A stretch of 35,865 nt of DNA, taken from an uncultured Oscillospiraceae bacterium (lineage in GTDB: Bacteria > Bacillota > Clostridia > Oscillospirales > Acutalibacteraceae). Where the stretch lies: NCBI GenBank assembly GCA_949297075.1, contig CASFRX010000017.1:1-35865 (forward strand), given 5' to 3'. A program made the translations under genes and the position numbers. The notes beneath the pieces are model-generated. The model had not been told where the DNA came from. It ran no database searches and saw only the letters and a list, made by a program, of their open reading frames with translations. Shown piece after piece: positions 1-8,416 of this stretch (its first letter is position 1; the number at the start of each line of letters is the position of its first letter).

Positions 1-32
1 CAATATCTTATGTTCTGTGTTATACTTTTCAT

Positions 33-98
33 AGTGATTGAGTCCTTTCTGTTGGATTTTTGTTTGTGGTGAACTTATTCTATCAGAACTCAATCACT
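33..98. repeat. Inverted repeat followed by T-run (possible terminator of an upstream gene)
   Basis: AGTGATTGAGT at 33-43 is matched by its exact reverse complement at 88-98, followed at once by a run of T. The 44-base gap is long for an intrinsic terminator, so the element may be the 3' end of a transcript entering from the left or another kind of inverted repeat. No convincing gene is visible before position 278. Confidence 0.45.
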
Positions 99-170
99 TT
101 TTCTATTCCTTTTTGTCTCACATCAATTGTAAACCTACATATTTTTTTACTGATTTTTGTAAAAATTTAC

Positions 171-199
171 TTGTAATTATTCAGGATAGCATATATAAT
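171..199 (+). promoter_or_regulatory. Sigma-A promoter for the NUDIX fusion gene
   Basis: A -35 box TTGTAA (171-176), a 17-base spacer and a perfect -10 box TATAAT (194-199) place the transcription start near 206, giving a leader of about 70 bases before the gene at 278. Confidence 0.75.
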
Positions 200-277
200 A
201 AATCTATATGTGTAAACTTAGCTTTTCACAGGCGTTTGGTGAAAAGAATTTCGTAGGGAAAGGAGAGATGCGAACGG

Positions 278-1012
278 ATGTTAGGCAAATATGTCAGGGT
301 AAATGTTACAAACGCCATAAATACACAAAACGAAGATTTTGGTTATGCTTATGAGCTTAATTACGGCAGAGTGGAAAACTATTCCTTTGCCGATAATATA
401 CAGTATGCCTACATAATGGGTATCGACCATCCCGTAAGAAATTTTGACGGCAGAGTGGTTGCGATTATAACCCGTAAAAGCGGTGAAAAAATTTGGGTTG
501 TAGCGCCAAAGAGCACCCGATTTATCGTCAACGATATTAAACCGGCAATCGAGTTTGCCGAAGGTACCAGGGGATATACTCTTGAATGCTTATATGAAAG
601 CAGCTGCGGAGCAGTTGTTTTCCGCATGATAGCCGGAGAGGTTCGTTATTTGCTGATAAAAAACAAGCGCAGTGCAAACTGGGGGTTTCCTAAAGGCCAT
701 ATCGAACGAGGAGAAACAAAAGAGGATACAGCTCGCCGAGAGGTGCTTGAGGAAACAGGAATAAGGATTCAGATTATTCCCGGCTTCATTTCAAAATCGG
801 AATATACAATTCAGGGCAAAGTGGAAAAATCGGTTTCGATATTTGTTGCAAAAACCTCAGACACGCAAACGATTATTCAGCACGAAGAAATTGAGGACTA
901 TATTTGGCTCAATTACGATAAAGCTATAAAAACCCTTAAATTTGAAAATGACCGCTCTATTTTGGAGAGGGCTCACGATTATCTTTTGAGAATTGGTGAA
1001 ATCGAAGAATAA
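278..1012 (+). CDS. Inorganic-pyrophosphatase-like domain fused to a NUDIX hydrolase
   Basis: A 244-residue protein of two parts. Residues about 4-100 resemble the short clostridial inorganic pyrophosphatase family: an NYG motif at 28-30, a stretch like YIMGIDHPV, and a KIWVVAP-like strand. Residues about 108-240 are a NUDIX hydrolase with a complete Nudix box at 140-162 (G140, E146, then R154-E155, E158-E159 and G161). The WGFPKGH stretch before the box is typical of bis(5'-nucleosyl)-tetraphosphatases (Ap4A hydrolases), so cleavage of dinucleoside polyphosphates or a similar nucleotide substrate is likely. The N-terminal part may remove pyrophosphate or only bind substrate; that is inference. 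There is no signal peptide, so it is cytoplasmic. The ATG start is preceded by AAAGGAGAG at a spacing of about ten bases. It is monocistronic with its own promoter. Confidence 0.88.
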   Translation: MLGKYVRVNVTNAINTQNEDFGYAYELNYGRVENYSFADNIQYAYIMGIDHPVRNFDGRVVAIITRKSGEKIWVVAPKSTRFIVNDIKPAIEFAEGTRGYTLECLYESSCGAVVFRMIAGEVRYLLIKNKRSANWGFPKGHIERGETKEDTARREVLEETGIRIQIIPGFISKSEYTIQGKVEKSVSIFVAKTSDTQTIIQHEEIEDYIWLNYDKAIKTLKFENDRSILERAHDYLLRIGEIEE

Positions 1013-1253
1013 ACAAATTGTATAATATTACAACTATATTCAACATAATAAAAATCAACTAATACAGCAAATATTTTTTCAGATTTCTTTGTTGCTTTGA
1101 ACAATAATAATTTTTGAAAAATGTTGAGCTTATTGATTTCGGTGTAAATGCTCAAAAGAAATTTAAGGTGTAAGTTTAATTTGGTTTTAGTTATTTTACT
1201 AAGCTGAATTTATTATTTAATATTACTAATTGTATAGCAAAGGGGACATTACT
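1013..1253. other. AT-rich noncoding gap
   Basis: 241 bases without a convincing gene. I see only a weak six-base inverted repeat (TTGAGC / GCTCAA, around 1122-1155) and several TA-rich stretches, but no -35/-10 pair good enough to call. The promoter of the following dehydrogenase is presumably here. No riboswitch-like or Rex-operator-like element was recognised. Confidence 0.5.
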
Positions 1254-2462
1254 ATGAACAAACTCTATGCTGCATATTGCAGAACCTATCAAGGCGCTTT
1301 TAAGGTAGCAACAAAGTTTTTGGACTGGTCCGGCCCTCAGGTAATCAAGGGTGCAGGCAGCGTTAAAAAGCTGCCCGGTGTACTCAAAAGCCGTGATGTT
1401 AAAAATGTTATGATTGTAACCGATAAAGTCCTCCACGGCCTCGGTTTACTTGATAGCCTTAAAGCAGGTCTTGATGAAAAAGGTATCAGCTATGTAATCT
1501 ATGACGGCACACAGCCCAATCCCACAATACCAAATGTTGAGGAGGCTCGCGACCTCTATATCAACCACAACTGTCAGGCTGTTATTGCCTTTGGCGGCGG
1601 TTCACCCATGGACTGCGCTAAAGCCGCGGCTGCAAGAGTTGCCGCTCCCGGTAAAACAATCCCCAAGATGAGAGGCACACTTAAGGTTCACGCAAAATTG
1701 CCTGACCTTTACGCAATCCCCACAACAGCAGGCACAGGCTCCGAAACCACACTTGCCGCAGTTATTGTAAATCCCGAAACACATGAAAAATTTGCAATAA
1801 ACGATCCCTGCCTGCGCCCCAAGGTTGCTGTTCTTGACCCTGAGCTTACGGTAGGCTTGCCGCCTCACATCACCTCAACAACAGGCATGGATGCGCTCAC
1901 TCATGCTGTTGAAGCTTACATCGGCCGCAGCAATACTCCCGGCACAATTGAGGCAGCAGAAAAGGCTGTTAAGATGATTTTTGAAAGCCTCGAAACTGCT
2001 TATAAAGAGCCTAAAAATCTTGAAGCTCGCGGCACTATGCTCAATGCTTCTTTCTATGCAGGCGTTGCATTTACACAGGCTTATGTCGGCTATGTTCACG
2101 CCATAGCTCACAACCTCGGCGGCTTCTATAACATTCCTCACGGCTTGGCAAACGCAATTATTCTGCCTTATGTATTGCGCTTCTACGGTGAAACAATTTA
2201 TGATAAGCTTGCAAAGCTTGCAGATATTGCAGGCCTTGATGCTGTGGGTAAATCCCGTGACGAAAAAGCGAATATGTTCATTGACGAGATTTGTGCAATG
2301 AATGTTCGTATGAATATTCCCTCAACCTTTGATTGCATAAAGGAAGAGGATATTCCAACCATTGCAAAGCGTGCTCTCATCGAGGGCAACCCTCTCTATC
2401 CCGTTCCGGTTATAATGGATCAGGAGCAGTGCGAACAGCTTATTCGCTCAATGATGTTCTGA
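1254..2462 (+). CDS. Iron-containing (group III) alcohol dehydrogenase
   Basis: A 402-residue NAD(P)-dependent, Fe(II)-containing alcohol dehydrogenase. The family interconverts aldehydes or ketones and alcohols, typically to reoxidise NADH in fermentation. The dinucleotide-binding loop GGGSPMD is at 114-120 and TTAGTGSE at 157-164. The four metal ligands are visible as D213, H217, H282 and H296, with spacings (4, 65, 14) nearly identical to FucO-type enzymes. An in-frame TTG lies at 1230, but the ATG at 1254 follows AAAGGGG (1239-1245) at a good spacing and is chosen. It stands alone, followed by a terminator. The substrate (butanol, ethanol, 1,3-propanediol or lactaldehyde) cannot be told from sequence. 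Confidence 0.93.
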   Translation: MNKLYAAYCRTYQGAFKVATKFLDWSGPQVIKGAGSVKKLPGVLKSRDVKNVMIVTDKVLHGLGLLDSLKAGLDEKGISYVIYDGTQPNPTIPNVEEARDLYINHNCQAVIAFGGGSPMDCAKAAAARVAAPGKTIPKMRGTLKVHAKLPDLYAIPTTAGTGSETTLAAVIVNPETHEKFAINDPCLRPKVAVLDPELTVGLPPHITSTTGMDALTHAVEAYIGRSNTPGTIEAAEKAVKMIFESLETAYKEPKNLEARGTMLNASFYAGVAFTQAYVGYVHAIAHNLGGFYNIPHGLANAIILPYVLRFYGETIYDKLAKLADIAGLDAVGKSRDEKANMFIDEICAMNVRMNIPSTFDCIKEEDIPTIAKRALIEGNPLYPVPVIMDQEQCEQLIRSMMF

Positions 2463-2483
2463 GTTTAAGTTAAAAATCAGCTT

Positions 2484-2523
2484 AAAAAGCAAGGTAGTCG
2501 TCCGAGATTGCCTTGCTTTTTTA
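2484..2523 (+). terminator. Intrinsic terminator after the alcohol dehydrogenase
   Basis: AAAAGCAAGG (2485-2494) pairs exactly with CCTTGCTTTT (2511-2520) around a 16-base loop, and the 3' arm runs into a T-rich tract. Confidence 0.85.
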
Positions 2524-2592
2524 TTGCTTGCTCGCTTTTTCAACAATTTTTTTACTTATTTATTAAATATATATTAAATGCGTTATTTTTAT

Positions 2593-2621
2593 TTGCATTA
2601 TAATATTTATTGTGCTACAAT
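2593..2621 (+). promoter_or_regulatory. Sigma-A promoter for the cdaA operon
   Basis: The -35 box TTGCAT (2593-2598), a 17-base spacer and the -10 box TACAAT (2616-2621) put the start point near 2628, about 24 bases before cdaA. It is the only clear promoter before the long run of genes to about 15873. Confidence 0.75.
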
Positions 2622-2651
2622 AAGATAATCAGAATGGAGTGATATACAGCT

Positions 2652-3539
2652 ATGACTTATTTGAATGAAATTATCAGCTTTTTTGAACAAGCTGTAGGCG
2701 TTATAACTTCTTTCCGTTTTGCGGATTTTTTAGATATTTGTCTGGTTGCTTTTGTTGTTTACAGTGTTGTTAAGCTTGTGCGTGAAACAAGGGCAATTCA
2801 GCTTTTTAAGGGCATTTTGCTTTTCGGTTTGGTTTATGTTGTCATTACCGTGCTCGAAATGCAGGCAAGTACATACCTTTTCCGCAGTGTTGCAAGCAAT
2901 GCTATTGTATGCCTGGTTATTATCTTTTCGCCTGAGATTCGCCATGTGCTTGAAAGCGTAGGCAGAAAGAGCCTTTCAAGCTATTCGATTTTAGATTTTG
3001 CCAAAAGCTCAAGAGAAAAGCAAAATGAAGAAACCAACGGTATGATAACAGAGGTTTGCCGTTCGGTCAGCAAAATGAGCGAGCAAAAGATAGGTGCGCT
3101 TATCGTGTTTGAACGCAAAACCTTGTTAGGTTCAATCATAGAAACAGGCAAAACACTTGATGCGATTGTGACAGAAGAACTTATCGGCACGGTATTTTTT
3201 CCGAAAACACCTTTGCACGACGGTGCGTCAATAATCCGAGGTAACAAATTGATTGCTGCGGGCTGTATCCTTCCTTTGACTAAAAACAACGAACTCAGCA
3301 GCGAGCTCGGCACCCGTCACAGAGCGGCTTTAGGTATGTCTGAGGAGAGCGATGCGGTAGTAGTTGTTGTTTCAGAAGAAACCGGCGGTATTTCATTTGT
3401 TGAAAAAGGCAAGATTAAACGCAATATTTCTTCAGCTGAACTGAGAGATATTCTTCAGAATATTCTTTTGGAAAGCGAAGCTGAAAACGGAAATAAACTG
3501 CTGCACAAAATTGCAGGCATATTCAAAAAGCAAAAGTAA
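2652..3539 (+). CDS. cdaA: Diadenylate cyclase CdaA
   Basis: A 295-residue membrane diadenylate cyclase that makes the second messenger c-di-AMP from two ATP. The N-terminal third has three hydrophobic helices (about 25-43, 50-68 and 80-95), followed by a linker and the DAC domain. Both catalytic signatures are intact: DGA at 190-192 and RHR at 222-224. This CdaA architecture is the housekeeping cyclase of Firmicutes and controls potassium, osmolyte and cell-wall homeostasis. It is the first gene after a good promoter, and the ATG follows GGAGTGAT at normal spacing. The gene for its regulator CdaR follows after 12 bases, as in most Firmicutes. Confidence 0.96.
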   Translation: MTYLNEIISFFEQAVGVITSFRFADFLDICLVAFVVYSVVKLVRETRAIQLFKGILLFGLVYVVITVLEMQASTYLFRSVASNAIVCLVIIFSPEIRHVLESVGRKSLSSYSILDFAKSSREKQNEETNGMITEVCRSVSKMSEQKIGALIVFERKTLLGSIIETGKTLDAIVTEELIGTVFFPKTPLHDGASIIRGNKLIAAGCILPLTKNNELSSELGTRHRAALGMSEESDAVVVVVSEETGGISFVEKGKIKRNISSAELRDILQNILLESEAENGNKLLHKIAGIFKKQK

Positions 3540-3551
3540 GGGGGAGATGTA

Positions 3552-4829
3552 ATGAAAAAGCTGGCTCAAATTACCCATAAGCTATTTTACGATAACAAGG
3601 CATTAATGGTTTTTTCATTCGTGGTTGCGATAGTAATTTGGCTTGTTGTTGTGATCGCTCTCAGCCCTATTGACACGGCGATAGTCAAAGATGTTCCCGT
3701 AAGCATTGAATTGGCTAACAGCATACCTGCTCAGTTCGATTTGGAGATTTTCGGTCAGTCCGATTTCAGTGTGGATGTTGAGGTTAAGGGAAAGCGTTAC
3801 ATTCTTTCTTCCGTGGCTGACAAAAATTCCATAAAGGTTGTTGCTCAGACCGCATATGTTGATTCTGCAGGCAAACACACTCTTGCGCTCAAGGCAACCA
3901 AATTGAATGAGAATGATGAATTTGAGATAATTTCTCTTTCGGAAGATTTTATTGAAGTGTTTTTTGATGTCTATATGGAGCAGGATTTCCCCATAGAGGC
4001 AAAGATTAATCTTGAAGATGATGAGCTTGTAGATAAAGGCTATGTGGCAGGCGACGCCGTTCTTTCAGCGGATACCGTTACGGTTTCAGGCCCCGCAACC
4101 GAGGTTATGAGCATCAAAAAGGTTTGCGCAGAAATGACCGTTGAAAAAGCACTCAATAAGACAAGAACACAGGCTGCAAAAATAAATGCGTATAATGAAT
4201 CGGGAGCGGTTTTGCATTATCTTTCCTTTAACTACGGCAATTCCGATATAACCGTAACCTTGCCGATTTATTATGTCGTCAATAAGCCTGTCTCAGTTTC
4301 GTTTATTAACACACCTTTGGATTATATTGATGCACCGTTTAAGTATACAATTTCTCCTGCTAATATTAAGGCAGGTATTCAGGGCGTTGATAAAGACAGT
4401 CAGCCGCAAACAGTTACCATAGCTACAATAGACTATGCGGACTTAAAACCCGGTAAAAATAAATTTACCGTCCCTTCAGATGCAATACCGTCGGTCTTCT
4501 CTCTTGAAACATTCAAGAATTATGAAATAGTTGTAGAGGTAACGGGCTGCACGACCAAAGCCCTCGGCATACCCAAGGAAAACATAACTTTTATAAACGC
4601 ACCTGAGGGATATAAGGTTTTGTCTGTTGAAAAATCAATAGGCAATGTAGTGATAGTCGGTCCGGAATCGTCTCTTGAAAAAATTAATGTTTCCGATGTT
4701 ATAGTCACCGTTGATTTGGCGAATGCAGATATTAATTCAAACAGCCAGGAATTTGAAGCAAAACTAAGCCTTAAAAACAGCACGGATTGTTGGGTAAACG
4801 GTAAATACTCAGTAACCGTATCTAATTAA
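3552..4829 (+). CDS. cdaR: YbbR-domain protein CdaR, regulator of CdaA
   Basis: A 425-residue protein with one N-terminal membrane helix (about 19-37) and a large extracytoplasmic part built of repeated YbbR domains. Recurring blocks with a VxVxGP or VEVTG pattern can be followed at roughly 40-130, 135-225, 230-320 and 330-420. CdaR binds the cyclase CdaA in the membrane and modulates c-di-AMP synthesis. Position directly behind cdaA and the topology both support the assignment. The ATG is preceded by AAGGGGGAGA at good spacing. In most Firmicutes glmM follows cdaR; here a lipoprotein gene follows instead. Confidence 0.93.
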   Translation: MKKLAQITHKLFYDNKALMVFSFVVAIVIWLVVVIALSPIDTAIVKDVPVSIELANSIPAQFDLEIFGQSDFSVDVEVKGKRYILSSVADKNSIKVVAQTAYVDSAGKHTLALKATKLNENDEFEIISLSEDFIEVFFDVYMEQDFPIEAKINLEDDELVDKGYVAGDAVLSADTVTVSGPATEVMSIKKVCAEMTVEKALNKTRTQAAKINAYNESGAVLHYLSFNYGNSDITVTLPIYYVVNKPVSVSFINTPLDYIDAPFKYTISPANIKAGIQGVDKDSQPQTVTIATIDYADLKPGKNKFTVPSDAIPSVFSLETFKNYEIVVEVTGCTTKALGIPKENITFINAPEGYKVLSVEKSIGNVVIVGPESSLEKINVSDVIVTVDLANADINSNSQEFEAKLSLKNSTDCWVNGKYSVTVSN

Positions 4830-4863
4830 GACCATAGTTTGAATGTGAAAAGGAGGATACAGT

Positions 4864-6177
4864 TTGAAAAAATTGGCCGCAATAATTCTTTGTATAATGC
4901 TCTTTTCTTTAAGCGGTTGTTCTTTTGAATTCAGGTCTATCCCAAACCTTATGCGTCCTCCGCTTACAGCAACCGAAGAGGAGCTTGAAGAATCCATAAA
5001 AAGCTTGCTCGGCAGCAATATTTCCCTACGCTCTCCCGAATCCGGTTTTCATCATTCTGCCATAACCTTGCATGATTTGGACGGAGATAAGAAAAGCGAA
5101 GCAATTATTTTCTATGTTAACGAAAATGACATTTCAGCCGTACGCATGAGCGTGCTGAAGAAAACAGGCAGCGAATGGGCTTTGGTTTCCGACTTTGCGG
5201 GCAACGGCAGTGGCATTTATTCCATTGAATTTTATGATTTAAATAGCGATGGCTGCGATGATATGTTAGTCAGCTGGTATTTGTTTGAAGACAGAGTAAA
5301 TAAAACTCTTACAGTCTACTCAAGCAGCAGAAAGGGCAGCGAGATTAGCTTTTCCGCCTGCGCTACCGAGCCGTATAATCTGATGCATGTTGAAGATATC
5401 TTAGGTAACGGCGAAAAACAGATTGTTTTAGTTTATACCGATATTGCCAAGAAAAACGGCAGAACCCACATCAGGCTCATGAGCCTTAATGATGAAAACA
5501 GAGTTATTCTCCTCAGCGAAACTAAGCTTGATGAGCGAATTATCAGTCTTTCCGCCATAAAGAGTGACAGACCGGAGGAGCTTTCCGTGCCGAGAATATA
5601 TATCGATGCGGAAATACCGGAAAGTCAGATGATTACGGAAGTTTTATGCTGGAATAAAATCAGTAAAAATTTTAAAAGTTTGATAGCTTATAACAATCAA
5701 AATAATAACGATTTAACCGTTCGCAGTAACAACCTTTACAGTACGGATATTGACGAAGACGGAATTATTGAGATACCTTTGAGAGAGCTTTTGGCAGAAA
5801 GCAAAAACGGCGATACCTCTCTCGGATATTTGCTTGAATGGTGCTCGGTTAACGACGGTAAGCTTGAGCCTAAAGTGCATTATCTTGTTAACCTGCGTGA
5901 AAATTACAGGCTGTTTTTCCCTAAAGAATATATAGGCAGAGTTTTTGTTCGCAGCGATAACACAACGGGCACTTGGAATTTTGTTACCGATTCAAATAAG
6001 GAACTGTTTGAAATAGCTGTTTACAGCCTTGATGAATGGGATGATAACAGCAAAAATGTAACTGAAACTCTGTATATAGACTCAGATAAGGTTTACGCCT
6101 GCACTATAACAGAAGCAGGCGAGGAAAAAGGCATAAAAGCAAACGAGTTGGTTAAATATTTTTCACTTAATGTTTAG
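4864..6177 (+). CDS. Lipoprotein with FG-GAP/VCBS-like acidic loops, function unknown
   Basis: A 437-residue lipoprotein that I cannot assign to a named family. The N-terminus is a lipoprotein signal peptide with the lipobox LSGC and the lipidated Cys at residue 19. The exported part has calcium-loop-like segments of the FG-GAP/VCBS type: DLDGDKKSE from residue 71, DLNSDGCDD from 125 and DIDEDGIIE from 295, each followed by a hydrophobic strand. This suggests an incomplete beta-propeller-like fold outside the membrane. The start is TTG, clearly supported by AAGGAGGA at 4850-4857. It sits 34 bases after cdaR and 33 bases before the response regulator gene. It may be a sensory partner of the following histidine kinase or an envelope protein in the c-di-AMP operon; both are inference from position. 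Confidence 0.8.
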   Translation: MKKLAAIILCIMLFSLSGCSFEFRSIPNLMRPPLTATEEELEESIKSLLGSNISLRSPESGFHHSAITLHDLDGDKKSEAIIFYVNENDISAVRMSVLKKTGSEWALVSDFAGNGSGIYSIEFYDLNSDGCDDMLVSWYLFEDRVNKTLTVYSSSRKGSEISFSACATEPYNLMHVEDILGNGEKQIVLVYTDIAKKNGRTHIRLMSLNDENRVILLSETKLDERIISLSAIKSDRPEELSVPRIYIDAEIPESQMITEVLCWNKISKNFKSLIAYNNQNNNDLTVRSNNLYSTDIDEDGIIEIPLRELLAESKNGDTSLGYLLEWCSVNDGKLEPKVHYLVNLRENYRLFFPKEYIGRVFVRSDNTTGTWNFVTDSNKELFEIAVYSLDEWDDNSKNVTETLYIDSDKVYACTITEAGEEKGIKANELVKYFSLNV

Positions 6178-6210
6178 TAAATGATGTTTGGCAGAAAGGG
6201 GATTTAAAAA

Positions 6211-6915
6211 ATGAAACGCATACTTGTTGCGGAAGATGAAGCCGCTATCCGTGAATTTATCGTTATTAACCTTCAGCGCAGCGGATACGAGGTCATTTCG
6301 GCGGAAAACGGTGCCTTGGCTTTGGAAGCTTACCATGGTTTAAACGGCGATATTGATATAGCTATTTTGGATATTATGATGCCTGAGGTTGACGGTTTAG
6401 CTGTTTGCAAAGAGATTAGGGACAGCAATCTCAATATAGGCATAATTATGCTTACTGCAAAAACACAGGAAATGGATAAAATTACGGGGCTGATGATGGG
6501 CGCTGATGATTATGTTACAAAGCCTTTCTCTCCGTCGGAGCTCATGGCTCGTGTAGATGCACTGTACAGGCGAGTTTGTGTAAACAAGGATGTTTCAGGC
6601 AAAACAAACGAAGCCGACCATATTGTGCGAAGCGGTGATTTTGCTCTCAATCTTCGTAACAGAACTCTAACTAAAAACGGCAAGCTCATTGAGCTTACTC
6701 AGGTTGAATTTCAGATTATGGAGTATTTTCTCTCTAATCAGGGTGCGGCATTAGACCGCAACGATATTTTGCAGCGTGTTTGGGGCGAAAATTACTTTGG
6801 CGAAGACAAGGTGGTTGATGTTAATATCAGGCGCCTGAGAATGAAAATCGAAGATGAACCATCTAACCCTGTTCACTTAACAACTGTTTGGGGCATGGGC
6901 TATAAGTGGATTTAA
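6211..6915 (+). CDS. OmpR/PhoB-family response regulator
   Basis: A 234-residue two-component response regulator. The receiver domain (about 3-117) has the acidic pair E8/D9, the phosphoacceptor D54, T82 and K104. A linker leads to a winged-helix OmpR-type DNA-binding domain (about 140-233), recognisable by the ELTQVEFQIMEYF and VNIRRLRMKIE segments. It is phosphorylated by the kinase encoded 40 bases downstream. The start ATG follows GAAAGGGG. The regulon is unknown. The neighbouring lipoprotein and c-di-AMP genes suggest a cell-envelope signal, but the assignment to PhoP, WalR or another named regulator is not justified by sequence alone. Confidence 0.94.
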   Translation: MKRILVAEDEAAIREFIVINLQRSGYEVISAENGALALEAYHGLNGDIDIAILDIMMPEVDGLAVCKEIRDSNLNIGIIMLTAKTQEMDKITGLMMGADDYVTKPFSPSELMARVDALYRRVCVNKDVSGKTNEADHIVRSGDFALNLRNRTLTKNGKLIELTQVEFQIMEYFLSNQGAALDRNDILQRVWGENYFGEDKVVDVNIRRLRMKIEDEPSNPVHLTTVWGMGYKWI

Positions 6916-6955
6916 AATCAGTTTACTTTTTTCTGCAAAGGAGGATTGAGCGGTA

Positions 6956-8416
6956 TTGAAAAAGATAAGCGGTATTTCAATGCGTTGGTTCTGTACAACG
7001 TTTTGTGTTATCACCGGCATTGTAATTATTTTTGCAGTCACCGCAATCTTCCTTATTCGCGGTTATTATTACAACTATGTTCAAATGACCTTGGATTCTC
7101 ATGCTTCCGACCTTGTAGATTCCTATTTTTCCAACTATATAGGCAGCAGCGAAGATACTTTTGTTAAGGGTGCAATTAATTTCGTTGAAAGCTTCCGAGA
7201 TAAGAACATGATGGATGTGTGGGTTATTGACAGCTCAGGCAAACCTATTGTTTCTTCTTCGGGCTTTAAAATTGAGCCTGATACCGTAATGCCAGATTAT
7301 GAGATTGCTGTAGAATCGGAAACCGATAAAGGATCATGGCGAGGCAGGCTTTCCACAGGCGAAAAGGTTATGGCGACCACCGCTATGCTGCCGGCTGTTA
7401 AAGGGCAGGCGGCAGGTGCTGTTCGGTATGTATGTTCTCTTGAAGATGTTGATCGTGCTCTTGTTTCGATTAGTATACTGATTTTTACGATTGCCGCTGT
7501 TATTCTTTTGCTCGTTTCTGCGTCAGGCAGGTTCTTTATTCGCTCTATTGTGGGACCTGTTTTGAGAATTAACGAAACGGCAAAGAAAATTGCCAAGGGC
7601 GATTTGTCGGTCAGGCTTGATAGTGTGGGTATGCATGATGAAATCGATGAGCTTTGCTCGACCTTTAACAACATGGCAGAAGCTTTAGGCGAAGCGGAAA
7701 GTATGAAAAATGACTTTATTTCTACAATTTCTCATGAGCTTCGCACACCGCTTACGGCGATTAAAGGCTGGGGTGAAACCTTGGTACAAATCGGTTCCAC
7801 AGACCCTGAAACTACACAAAAGGGCATGGAAGTTATTATAAGCGAATCCCAAAGACTCTCCGAAATGGTTGAAGAGCTGTTGGATTTTTCCCGTATGCAA
7901 AACGGCAAAATGCAGCTTGTGAGCAATAAAATTGATGTTCTTGCAGAGCTTGACGATGCAGTGTTCACCATGAAGGACAGAACAGAGCGAGCAGGTCTTG
8001 AGCTGATTTACAATGTTCCTCATATGCCATTGCCAATGTACGGCGATGCGGCCAGAATACGCCAGGTTTTTGTCAATCTTCTGGATAACGCAATTAAATA
8101 TAACGAACACGCAGGCAAAGTTATTGTTTTTGCGGAAATTCACGGTTCAAATTTAGTAATATACTTCACGGATACAGGCTGCGGCATTGCGCCGGAGAAT
8201 ATTCCGAGAGTTAAAGATAAATTCTTCCGTGCAAACCTTTCTGTTCACGGAACGGGTATAGGCTTGGCTGTTGCAGATGAAATTATTAAACTGCACGGAG
8301 GCACAATGGAAATTAACAGCGTTTTAGGCGAGGGTACAACAATTACGGTCACATTGCCCGTTGAGGCAACGGAAGCCCAAGTAACCTCACCGGAAAGGAA
8401 AGAGATAAATGAGTGA
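6956..8416 (+). CDS. Sensor histidine kinase (HAMP, HisKA, HATPase)
   Basis: A 486-residue membrane kinase. Two membrane helices (about 11-35 and 167-190) flank an extracytoplasmic sensor region of about 130 residues. Then come a HAMP domain (about 191-245), a HisKA dimerisation domain with phosphoacceptor H260 in the FISTISHELRTPL motif, and a HATPase domain with N-box N374/N378, G1 box DTGCG from 406 and G2 box HGTGIGLA from 431. No PAS domain is present, unlike PhoR or WalK. The TTG start is set by AAAGGAGG at 6937-6944 with an 11-base gap. The end overlaps the next gene by eight bases. It pairs with the response regulator just upstream and probably senses an envelope or extracellular cue. 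Confidence 0.94.
   Translation: MKKISGISMRWFCTTFCVITGIVIIFAVTAIFLIRGYYYNYVQMTLDSHASDLVDSYFSNYIGSSEDTFVKGAINFVESFRDKNMMDVWVIDSSGKPIVSSSGFKIEPDTVMPDYEIAVESETDKGSWRGRLSTGEKVMATTAMLPAVKGQAAGAVRYVCSLEDVDRALVSISILIFTIAAVILLLVSASGRFFIRSIVGPVLRINETAKKIAKGDLSVRLDSVGMHDEIDELCSTFNNMAEALGEAESMKNDFISTISHELRTPLTAIKGWGETLVQIGSTDPETTQKGMEVIISESQRLSEMVEELLDFSRMQNGKMQLVSNKIDVLAELDDAVFTMKDRTERAGLELIYNVPHMPLPMYGDAARIRQVFVNLLDNAIKYNEHAGKVIVFAEIHGSNLVIYFTDTGCGIAPENIPRVKDKFFRANLSVHGTGIGLAVADEIIKLHGGTMEINSVLGEGTTITVTLPVEATEAQVTSPERKEINE

Noticed and set aside
38..256. 72-codon open frame at the left end
   Set aside because: It covers the inverted repeat and the promoter of the next gene, has no ribosome site, and its composition looks like translated AT-rich noncoding DNA.
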